A DNA stretch of 64,000 nucleotides, from assembly GCF_038502225.1 (NCBI RefSeq), contig NC_091298.1, forward strand, positions 33,518,869 through 33,582,868, given 5' to 3'. Shown here in pieces: positions 12,290 through 20,130 of the stretch. Made by a program: the position numbers and the translations under genes. The stretch's first letter is position 1. Each line of letters starts with the position of its first letter. The notes beneath the pieces were generated by a model. That model did no database searches. It saw only the letters and a list, made by a program, of their open reading frames with translations, and was not told the DNA's origin. Source of the stretch: Cherax quadricarinatus (Eukaryota > Arthropoda > Malacostraca > Decapoda > Parastacidae).

Positions 12290-13020
12290 GACATTGTCTA
12301 AAACTTAACTGAAATTCAAATAAAAACATCACATTCTTTATTATGGTCCACCGACTTATATGCTTCACTGAAGAAGGCCAGTAAATTTGCCTTGCAAGAA
12401 ATGCCCTTTGTGAATCTGTGTTGAGACATACTGATCAAATTATGCTCCTCATGGTGGGTTCGTATATCGGCAATAACTGATTCTAATAATTTGCCTATTG
12501 TTGATATCAGGCTTATTTTAAAGATAGGAATTACATTAGTCATCTTCCATATTTGTGCCATTACACCAATTTTGAATGCATTAGTAATCGAGGTAGATAG
12601 TGATTCTATAAGTTAAGGTTTGCATTCATTAAGAATCCTTCAATTCATTGGGGCCCAATGACTTGCCTTGCTGTAACTGTCTACCCCTTTGATAACCATA
12701 TCTCTCCTGACTGTGAAGATTATTTATTCTCCTCAGACCGTCTGTAGTTATTGATTGCCTGAATGTTATTTATATTTTCGTGTAAGAAGACTGGCAGGAG
12801 ATAACATGAAAAAAGAGCATATTTCCTGCTCAGTTTCAATAAGTTGGTCAGATATGATTTTAAATGTGTGTATTTAATCTCTGACTTTTGTCCTATGCAC
12901 CTGCAAGAATTATCTAGGATTTCTCTTGGATTCGCTGGTCACTTTAATTTCTTAGTCTCATTTTTCTTGTGCGATCTTGTTCAATGGTTTAGTCTCCTGT
13001 TCATCTGTTTGGGATCGTTT
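12290..13020 (-). pseudogene. CR1 RT N-terminal half and linker, decayed
   Basis: On minus, 'IWKMTNVIPIFK', 'ISTIGKLLESVIADI', 'HNLISMSQHRFTKG' and 'KSVDHNKE' match RT blocks 0-2 of the CR1 copy at 16239-17195 in order. The plus text 12900-13000 ('cactttaatttcttagtctcattt') matches the linker upstream of RT at 16940-16980. No catalytic block is present. The fragment lacks both its 5' and 3' parts, so it is a relic rather than a fresh 5' truncation. Confidence 0.8.
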
Positions 13021-13417
13021 TTCATTTAACATATTTAGCTCTGGAAATACACATAATTCAGCCAGTTAAAATATTTAGAAAAAAATATCAAATTTGTAAA
13101 TCCATTTCCTAGAATCAACAACCTGATAACTTAGTCAACGTTGAACAGATGTCCTCTAATGTAACACTGATCAACAACCAAAATGCTTCCTAGACCAGAG
13201 CCCCAATTTCCAATTAATTGTAGGTCACTGATAATGAATATCATGGTTAAAATTGTTTGTTTGCTCTACTTTTCAATATACATCTACGTGTCACAACAGG
13301 TTAAAACAGGCTTGCGACAGTGTGTTTCTCACCACACTCACAGTCTCACTGACTTTCATTATTGCTCCAGCAGTCATAGGAGGTGGTTGTGCTGCGCAAG
13401 TTTATATTTTGAAGTGA
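13021..13417. other. No recognisable feature
   Basis: AT-rich, with no motif that I can assign. Confidence 0.4.
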
Positions 13418-14166
13418 AAGGTAGATGGTTTTCTTAGCTGTTCATAGATTCACGAAAAACGAATCTGAAAGGTGTCTTGCTGCATAACGGCAACAGTAAA
13501 CCATCAGTTATTGTGGGCTATGCACCACATATGAAAGAAACTTATGAAAATATAAAGCTTATGTTGCAATGCATAAAATATGAACATAATTGGCAGCTCA
13601 GTGGTGACTTAAAGGTTGTTGTTCTTGTGATGGGCTTGCAGTGCGGATTCGCCAAGTAAAGCTGCTTTCTATGTGAATGGGACAGCCGTGTAATAGTTTC
13701 CCACTACATCAGGAGAGACTGGCCACCTCGTCAATCATTGGAGCCTGGGATGAAAAATGTTCAACATCCACCTCTCATTGAACCTAACAAAATTTTGCTG
13801 CCACCACTACACACAAAACTGGGGCTCGTGAAAAACTTTGTAAAAGTTATGGACAAATCCGGTCAGGGATTCAAGTATTTAACTTAAAAATTCACCTCAC
13901 TGAGCGACGCTAAGAGTCTTCAATGGTCCTCAGATTCGAGAGCTTCTTGAAGACGGTGACTTTAACTCGGACCTTCATGGGGAGGAGAAAACTGCTTGGG
14001 AATCATTCAAGTTAGCGGTGAAGGGATTTCCCGGAAACAGAAGGGAAGCCAACTGTGAAGAATTGGTGGAAAACCTCATCAAGGCTTATAAGAACATGGA
14101 ATGTAACATGTCATTTAAAATCCATTTTCTGGACGCACATTTAGAGTTTTTTCCCGCGAACTGTGG
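13418..14166 (+). pseudogene. Decayed copy of an unidentified multicopy arthropod gene
   Basis: Read with frame changes, the plus strand gives consecutive protein pieces: 'VIVGYAPHMKETYENIKLML', 'NWQLSGDLKVVVLVMGLQCG', 'SCFLCEWDSR', 'RRDWPPRQSLEPGMKNVQ', 'EPNKILLPPLHTKLGLVKNF', 'GPQIRELLEDGDF', 'AWESFKLAVKGFPGNRREA' and 'NMSFKIHFLDAHLEFFPANC'. I recognise this as a family of uncharacterised proteins present in many copies in arthropod and other animal genomes, so it is probably transposon-derived, but I know no function. The F-L-C-E-W box carries a single Cys and could be part of a metal site. There are at least three frameshifts and stops (for example after 13659 and near 13885). The 3' end is cut exactly where the LINE ORF1 fragment begins. 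Confidence 0.7.
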
Positions 14167-14171
14167 GGTAG

Positions 14172-14717
14172 TTAGGGGTATCGCATCACTACACCCTTGA
14201 TCTTCTGCCGAGAGTCCAGTTTCTCCAGGGTGAATGAGCGATCTGTCTCCATGACTCTCTTCAAGGTGGTATACATTTCCTTGTTGAGAGGAGTCAATAT
14301 TGGTTCTCCCCTCAAGTTGAACCATATCTTGAACTTCAGGTAGTATCGTGATTCCAGGTATGAAACAACGCCATAGTCGGTTCTGTGGTCCCCGTAAGAC
14401 TTCACCTTGAATTTGCCAGGTCGATTGAGCTGGTTTGCCTGCTCCTTGGACGGACGGCGCTTCTTTTTGTTGTCCACAGGGGTCCATCCTTCTTGGTTTT
14501 CGGGGGGTGAGGTGTTTATTTCCTCCGCTGTTTCCATATTTGCTGGCTCCATGGTTGGAACTGTCAGATCTGCTACAATGTGAGCAGGATCTTCCTCTTC
14601 CTCTGATGACACGGAGTGGTATCGCAACTTCTTCGCTAGAATTGCGCCCCACATTTCCAAGTCCGAGTTCTCCGTCGTGTTCATGGAGCATCGTGGCCTC
14701 TTTTCGGCAGAAGCCAT
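14172..14717 (-). pseudogene. LINE ORF1 5' fragment (181 residues, 3'-truncated)
   Basis: The start ATG is at 14717. The first 85 residues are acidic and low-complexity (SEEEED, MEPANMETAEEIN), then 'EGWTPVDNKKKRR', then a basic, compact segment ('KVKSYGDHRTDYG', 'LESRYYLKFKIWFNLRGEPI', 'KIKGVVMRYP'). I read it as the N-terminal part of ORF1 of a non-LTR retrotransposon. The basis is the acidic-then-basic layout and the closing 'KGVVMRYP', a phrase I associate with decapod LINE ORF1s, so this is recognition rather than proof. The frame has no stop within, so the copy is fairly young. It ends at the junction with the pseudogene on the other strand, with no RNA-binding finger and no ORF2. Confidence 0.5.
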
Positions 14718-14815
14718 GTGCCTATCTTGTGATAAGGTAGTGTACTCCGTGAACTGAGTCCGTCTCCTCTCCGTGGAAGCAGAAGCAAGACGCCTGACGC
14801 TTATATACTAACGTC
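14718..14815 (-). other. Probable 5' UTR of the LINE ORF1 fragment
   Basis: It lies directly upstream (on minus) of the ATG at 14717 and has no other assignment. It ends near 14815 where the sequence changes character. Confidence 0.3.
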
Positions 14816-14924
14816 AGGTGGAAATGGGACGGGTAGCAGACGAGGGCATAGTCACTGGTAGACGGAATTTCCCAGTGGAAGTAGGTCCTACCCAGAGAGA
14901 TAGGTTAGTGGTAGTAGTAGTCGT

Positions 14925-15150
14925 GAAGGTTATGTACATGTCCTCAGAATCAAGATTCCATGATGTTGCAGTGTTTGACAAGTTGTACAAGAATGGTATA
15001 CAATACCGACAAGATGAAATTAAGACACATGCGCAGCATCTGGATATCTTTATTGTAGACGTTTCGCCATCCAGTGGCTTTATCAATACAAACTCTAGGA
15101 CATAACTTGATAGTAGAACTATGTACTAAAATGTTCCAAACTCTAGTCAT
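14925..15150 (-). mobile_element. PLE terminal-repeat fragment
   Basis: Contains a hammerhead-like RNA (15053-15092), an AATAAA just downstream on minus, and phrases ('caagattccatgatgttgcag', 'gcgcagcatctggatat') shared with the PLE remnant at 29535-29930. No coding part of a PLE is attached. Confidence 0.6.
15053..15092 (-). ncRNA. Hammerhead-like ribozyme, U3-A8 variant
   Basis: On minus, in order: stem I strand UUGUA; core UUGAUAA; one extra A; stem II GCCA with loop CUGGA and UGGC; GAAA; CGU; C; stem I strand UACAA. Stem I pairs 5 of 5, and stem II 4 of 4. Cleavage is predicted after the C in ACGUC, between 15058 and 15057. The usual core is CUGANGA; here C3 is U and G8 is A, which can still pair. 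The extra A between A9 and stem II is not canonical. Stem III is only ACGU, with no loop, so cleavage in trans or as a dimer is more likely than in a monomer. Hammerheads with reduced stem III are known from Penelope-like elements. Confidence 0.6.
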
Positions 15151-15173
15151 TCTAGAACTGAATGATTGCAGAT

Positions 15174-16238
15174 GAACTCATGGCATTGGGGGAAAAGTGC
15201 TCTCGTGGATCGAGTCATGGCTCACACACAGGAAGCAGAGAGTGTCCATAAATGGGGTTAAATCCTAGTGGGGATCTATAACAAGTGGCGTTCCACAGGG
15301 ATCAGTCTTGGGCCCGTTGTTGTTTATAATATATATCAATGATCTTGATGAGAGAATTACTAGTGAAATGAGCAAACTCGCCGATGACACAAAGATAGGT
15401 AGGATAATTGATTCAAACCTAGATATCAGGGAACTACAGGAGGATTTAGACAAACTCTATACCTGGTCAGCATAGTTGCAGATGCAGTTCAATGTAGATA
15501 AATGCAAGGTTCTGAAGCTCGGGAGTGTCCATAACCCTAGCACTTATAAGTTAAATAATGTAGAACTGAGCCATACAGATTGTGAAAAGGACTTGGGGGG
15601 GTTATGGTGAGCAGTAACCTTAAACCAAGACAGCAATGCCTAAGCGTACATAATAAGGCAAATAGATAATTGGGATTTATATCTAGAAGTGTAAGCAACA
15701 GAAGTTCAGAGGTTATACTGCAGCTTTATACATCATTAGTAAGGCCTCACCTATATCATGCAGCTCAGTTCTGGTCCCCATATTACAGAATGGACATGAA
15801 TTCGTTAGAAAACATTCAGCGTAGAATGACTAAATTAATACATAGCATAAGAAATCTTCCTTACGAAGAAAGATTGAAGCCTCTTAAATTACATTCACTT
15901 GTTAGACGAAGAATGAGGGGAGACATGATAGAAGTGTATAAGTGTAAGGTAGGTATTAATAAAGGGGATATTAATAAGGTCTTGAGGATATCTCTCCAAG
16001 AGAGAACCCGTAGTAATGGATTTAAATTAGACAAGTTTAGATTAAGAAAGGACATAGGAAAGTATTGGTTCGGAAATAGAGTAGCTGATGAGTGGAACAG
16101 TCTACCTAGTTGGGTTATTGAGGCTAGGACTTTGGGTAGTTTCAAATTTAGGTTGGATAAATGTATGAGTGAGAGGGGTTGGATTTGAGTGGGACTTGCA
16201 AATGAGTGGATATAGTTATCAGAGCTTATTTCTTGGGT
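15174..16238 (+). mobile_element. CR1-like LINE, 3' half, inverted relative to its 5' half
   Basis: The plus strand starts at 'HGIGGKVLSWIESWL' and runs through the RT palm and thumb to the end of ORF2 at 16188, then about 50 bp of 3' region. Motifs: '[14 protein letters not shown]', 'KLADDTKIG' (the FADD box as LADD), 'LQMQFNVDKCKVL', 'LVRPHLYHAAQFWSPYYRMD' and 'GKYWFGNRVADEWNSLP'. Stops interrupt it near 15268 and 15474, and there is a frame change near 15600; from 15670 the frame is clean. It starts where the minus-strand copy to its right ends (after 'AFDRVP'), with only about ten codons missing, and meets it tail to tail at 16238. Confidence 0.88.
15670..16188 (+). pseudogene. CR1 ORF2 C-terminal domain
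   Basis: An uninterrupted 172-residue frame covers the end of the RT thumb and the C-terminal region downstream of RT: 'GFISRSVSNRSSEVILQLYT', 'YYRMDMNSLENIQRRMTKLI', 'RRRMRGDMIEVYKCK', and the terminus 'LDKCMSERGWI'. It matches the end of the copy at 39398-40675 residue by residue. The first Met is not a real start; the frame continues from the RT upstream with disruptions. Confidence 0.85.
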
Positions 16239-17195
16239 AGCGGTACTCTATCAAAAGCCTTACTGAAATCTAAATAAACAATATCGTATTCTTTATCATG
16301 ATCAACGGCCTCAAAAACTTTACTGAAGAAGGTTAATAAATTAGTTAGGCAGGAACGGCCCCTCGTGAATCCATGCTGAGTATCATTAATCAAGTTGTGC
16401 TTATCCAGATGGCTTCTTATATTATCAGCTATAATTGACTCTAGTAATTTGCCTACAATTGAGGTTAGGCTTATTGGGCGGTAATTTGACGGTAACGACT
16501 TGTCCCCTGCTTTAAAAATAGGAATTACATTAGCCATCTTCCACATATCAGACACTACACCTGTTTGAAGAGAAATATTAAAAATATTAGTCAATGGTTC
16601 ACAAAGTTCCATTTTGCACTCTTTAAGAACCCTTGAAGAAAGTTAATCAGGGTCCGGGGATTTATTTTTCTTTAACCGGTCTATTTGTCTGATAACCAAT
16701 TCGGTAGTGACTGTGATATTGCATAATTAATCATCATCAGGCCCACTATAAAAATAAATTACTGGGATATTGTTAGTGTCTTCCTGAGTGAAAACCGAGA
16801 GAAAATAATTATTAAGAATAGAGCACATTTCATTATCCTTGTCAGTGAGATGCCCTGAGTTATTTTTAAAGGGACCTATCTTTTGTTCTCTAAACTTTTC
16901 TTCTCTAAACCTGGAAAAAGCTTTTTGGGTTAGTTTTCGAATCCCTAGCAACTTTAATTTCATAGTCCCGTTTAGCTTTTCTTATCCCCTTTTTTAACAT
17001 CCCTCTTAATGTCAATATACTGATTCATAAGATGACCCTCACCTCTTTTGATGTGCCTATAAATTCCTTTTTTCTGTCCTAAAAGATATCTGAGCCTATT
17101 ATTCATCCACCTGGGGTCATTTCTATTCGATGTAATTTCCTTATATGGGATAAATGTCCTTTGGGCAGCATGTATTGTGTTAAGAAAGCTGTAAT
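16239..17195 (-). pseudogene. CR1 ORF2 linker and RT N-terminal half
   Basis: On minus, 'RNDPRWMNNRLRYLLGQKKG' (about 17100) and 'KKAFSRFREEKFREQKIGPF' form the linker between endonuclease and RT. RT then begins with 'WKMANVIPIFKAGDKSLPSN', 'YRPISLTSIVGKLLESIIAD', 'QHGFTRGRSCLTNLLTFFSK' and 'YLDFSKAFDRVP', which carries the first catalytic Asp of motif A. Homology stops right after 'DRVP' at 16239. Stops occur near 16645 and 16725. Confidence 0.88.
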
Positions 17196-17280
17196 ACTGA
17201 TAGCTCTGGTATAAACCTTGGTAATAAATACCGACAAGTTGGTTTAGAAAGACACGTAAGCAAACACCATAACATATTTA

Positions 17281-17320
17281 TTAGAAAACGTTTCGGTCCT
17301 AGGACCTTGATCACTTCTAA
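17281..17320 (-). ncRNA. Hammerhead-like ribozyme, G3-C8 variant (left arm)
   Basis: On minus, in order: stem I strand UUAGAA; core GUGAUCA; extra A; stem II GGUC, loop CUAG, GACC; GAAA; CGU; U; stem I strand UUCUAA. Stem I is 6 of 6 paired and stem II 4 of 4 (or 5 of 5 with a 2-nt loop). Cleavage is predicted between 17287 and 17286. Core positions 3 and 8 are G and C instead of C and G, so the pair is inverted. AATAAA overlaps the end of stem I. Confidence 0.65.
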
Positions 17321-17686
17321 CATTCAGAGGTAGAAAGACATTATATATATAGGCGGAGAGTGAGATGTGACGCACGTGACCTGAGGAATGTCATAAGAAC
17401 ATAAGAATGGAGGAACACTGTAGAAGGTCTACTGGCTCATGCGAGGCAGGTCTTTATCAAAACAACCTCTACCTATGATGAGGACGGGTAGACGATGAAA
17501 TCATGTGACTCATGTCTACCCGTCCTCATCATAGGTAGAGGTTGTTTTGATAAAGACCTGCCTCGCATGAGCCAGTAGACCTTCTACAGTGTTCCTCCAT
17601 TCTTATGTTCTTATGACATTCCTCAGGTCACGTGCGTCACATCTCACTCTCCGCCTTTATATATAATGTCTTTCTACCTCTGTATG

Positions 17687-17726
17687 TTAAAAGTGATCAA
17701 GGTCCCAGGACCGAAACGTTTTCTAA
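17687..17726 (+). ncRNA. Hammerhead-like ribozyme, G3-C8 variant (right arm)
   Basis: Mirror copy of the left-arm motif: UUAAAA; GUGAUCA; A; GGUC, loop CCAG, GACC; GAAA; CGU; U; UUCUAA. Stem I has one A-C mismatch, since the left arm has UUAGAA. The 3-8 pair G-C and stem II are unchanged. It is not independent of the left arm because both belong to one palindrome. Confidence 0.6.
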
Positions 17727-17824
17727 TAAATATGTTATAGTGTTTGCTTACGTGTTTTTCTAAACCAACTGATAGCTCTATTCGTTACTCCAGTCTACAG
17801 ATGATAAGTGTTCTCGAAGCCCAT

Positions 17825-18712
17825 TTAATCTAAGCGAAAATCTTTGACCAGTTCTGAATTATCCCTACTGTCATACTTCCACTCAATGCTAATGGTAATT
17901 GATTTGTGATCGCTTGTACCGAGTTCCTCTGTAATTTCTAAATTATTAACAAGAGTTTCCTTGTTTGCCAAAACCAAGTCAAGAAAGTTATTTCCCCTTG
18001 TAGGCTGTATCACAAACTGCTTCAAAAAACAATCCTGAACTACTTCTAAGAAGTCGTTTGATTCTAAATTCCCAGTCAAGAAATTCCAATCAATATGACT
18101 AAAGTTAAAGTCTCCTAGAATTACTACATCATCGTGCCTTGTGGCCTTAACAATTTCCTCCCATAGTAGTCTCCCTTGGTCCCTATCTAAGTTTGGGGGA
18201 CGGTATATCACACCTAAAATAAATTTTTCATGTCCCTCTGAAAATTCTATCCAAACAGACTCTGTGTGTTTTACTTCAGAATTAATACCCATTTTTATGC
18301 AACAGTTAAAGCGATCTCGGACATACAGTGCCACCCCATCCCCCTTCCCGATACTTCTGTCTACTTGGAACATTTTAAATCCCTGTATGTGACATTCAGC
18401 AGGCATGTCAAGATTTTTCGTATTGAACCACGTCTCAGTTAAGGCAAATACATCAATGTTACCTGCACTGGCAACTAGTCTCAACTCGTCCATCTTATTC
18501 CTAGCACTACGACTATTTGTGTAATGTATATTTAAGGACCCTCCTTTCTCTTTACCCTTCCTGCTCCTTTCTGTTATTCCACTAAACCTATTACTGTCCT
18601 TGTCACCTAGTGCCACTGGCTTTCCAATATCCACCTCGTTTTGCCTATTACTTGTTCTCCTAGTACTCATATTACTACACTGGGACTTCACTGTTTTCCC
18701 GCCAAAACCCAT
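17825..18712 (-). pseudogene. CR1 ORF2 apurinic-type endonuclease domain
   Basis: I take the ATG at 18712, 'MGFGGKTVKS'. An upstream TTG at 18730 is in frame but overlaps ORF1. The domain shows the ordered endonuclease motifs 'IHYTNSRSARNKMDEL', 'ALTETWF' (catalytic Glu), 'VIYRPPNLDRDQG', 'VVILGDFNFSHIDW' and 'ELGTSDHKSITI' (SDH). All key residues are present, so the domain itself looks intact. It would nick target DNA to prime reverse transcription. The frame ends early ('KDFRLD') by a frameshift near 17826; in another frame the protein goes on as 'LNGLREHLSSVDWSNE' up to the PLE insertion. Confidence 0.9.
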
Positions 18713-18720
18713 ACCACTAA

Positions 18721-19549
18721 CTATACCCAATTTAAAGACCTAACAGCTCCCTCCACTGCGTTGGCCAGTGCTCCCACCCCAAACCTAAATAAATGAACCC
18801 CATCCCAGGCATACATGTCATTTCTGCCATAGAAGAGGTCCCAGTTGTCAATGAATGTTACCGCATTTTCCTTACAGTATTTGTCCAGCCAGCAATTGAT
18901 ACCAATTGCCCTGGACAACCATTCATTTCCAACTCCTCTCCTTGCAAAATACCACATATGACAGGGTTCCCACCCTTCCTCCTTATTATCTCTATTGCTG
19001 ACCTATACCTGCTAATCAGGTCATCACTCCTACGTCTGCCAACATCATTGCCTCCAGCACTGAGACAGATAATAGGATTGCTCCCATTACCTCTCATGAT
19101 GTCATCCAGATGGCTAACAATATCCTCCATTCCAGCCCCAGGAAAGCAAACCCTCTGACTCCTATTCCTGTCCTTCAATCCATGTACCTAACTTGGCTAT
19201 CCCCAACAACAACAATATTCTTACCTTCCTTGGTGTCGTTCGTCGTGACGTTCCCAATAGTCGACTCACATTCGTCGGGTAGCACGGAGAATGCATTAGA
19301 TGTTTCCACAACAGTTTCCACAGCAGTCTCTTTCTTCTTCATCGTTTCTACCTTTCCATTCGTCTTCTTGATCGTCAACTTCGTTCCATGCTGTCCAGCC
19401 ACTGACCAGTTTCCCTTCTTGACCTGAGGACTCAAAACAGGAGGACTACTACGAATCGTCTTGTTTTGCTCGGTCAGTCGCCGAATCTCCATCTTTGCCA
19501 TCCTCAATTCTTCCTTAAGCTGTTGGTAAAGTTGCTCGATGGAGGGCAT
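18721..19549 (-). pseudogene. CR1 ORF1: coiled coil plus SGNH esterase, two frameshifts
   Basis: It starts with ATG at 19549. Residues 1-35 are a coiled-coil candidate ('YQQLKEELRMAKMEIRRLTE'), then a Lys/Ser/Thr-rich linker. The SGNH fold follows: block I 'IVVVGDSQVRYMD' (GDS serine), block III 'LSAGGNDVG', and block V 'MYAWDGVHLFRFG' (Asp and His). These are the catalytic residues of the SGNH family, also known from ORF1 of CR1-type LINEs. Frameshifts near 19180 and 18950 split it into three pieces, so it cannot be translated as one protein. It ends with TAG at 18721-18723, just upstream of the ORF2 ATG. Confidence 0.88.
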
Positions 19550-19560
19550 CTTGGTTCAGT

Positions 19561-20130
19561 CCATAGAGAGCACACTCGACACGTCCTCACTGAGCTAAGT
19601 ACAGGCCACCTCTGAGTCAGGTTAAACACACATCTCCAGTGTCGTAATAATGTTGGTAGAATTACTTTACATCTCCAGTGTCGAAGGCTTTGCTGAAATG
19701 TTGTAAAGCACGTTGCTCTATTCTTGTCATAATATGTAGAAAAGACGGGAGTAGACAATCCAAGAGTGATGCATACCCAAGGTGTATGTAACCTGTGCTT
19801 TATCCTCACAAAGTGTTTGGCAGCCTCTACTGACGAGCAGGTAAGAGAAACGCTTTAGTTATGCTAGCTTCATGGTTACCTTGCTTGCAAAATTTGCCAG
19901 ATGATTTTTTGAAGGCAATTTTGAGTCAGATTTCACCCGAAGGATAGCGACCTCATTCCCGGGTACTACCACTCTTCTATTCAATCTTCTGGTATTTACA
20001 TCATGCTGGATAGAGCCCTTCTTTTGTGCAAATGTAACCTTCCATTGTTTTCTCAAGGTGTATATACTGTAGTTGTAAGCTACATTCCATTTGCAGAGTT
20101 CACCTGATTGTTTGGTGAAATCAACAATAC
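19561..20130. other. No recognisable gene; possible CR1 5' region
   Basis: The first about 250 bp upstream of the CR1 ORF1 could be its 5' UTR. There is a repeated phrase 'acatctccagtgtcg' at about 19629 and 19670. The rest is unassigned. Confidence 0.35.

Larger units (their letters stand above)
17208..17767. mobile_element. Penelope-like palindrome inserted in the CR1 LINE
   Basis: Two arms of about 257 bp (17237-17493 and 17514-17770) are near-perfect reverse complements around a 20-nt spacer. The insertion is flanked by a 12-bp target-site duplication, 'actgatagctct', at 17196-17207 and 17768-17779, and the CR1 text resumes in register after it. Each arm has one hammerhead-like motif, an AATAAA, and a 'cataagaacataagaatggaggaacactg' type tail. 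There is no open frame. The arrangement fits a heavily 5'-truncated PLE carrying inverted terminal repeats. Confidence 0.85.

Noticed and set aside
17825..18730. TTG at 18730 as the ORF2 start
   Set aside because: It overlaps the end of ORF1 and an ATG lies six codons downstream at 18712, so the ATG is preferred.
15174..19549. Twin priming as the cause of the CR1 inversion
   Set aside because: Twin priming places the 5' ends of the two parts together. Here the 3' end of one part meets the 3' side of the other.
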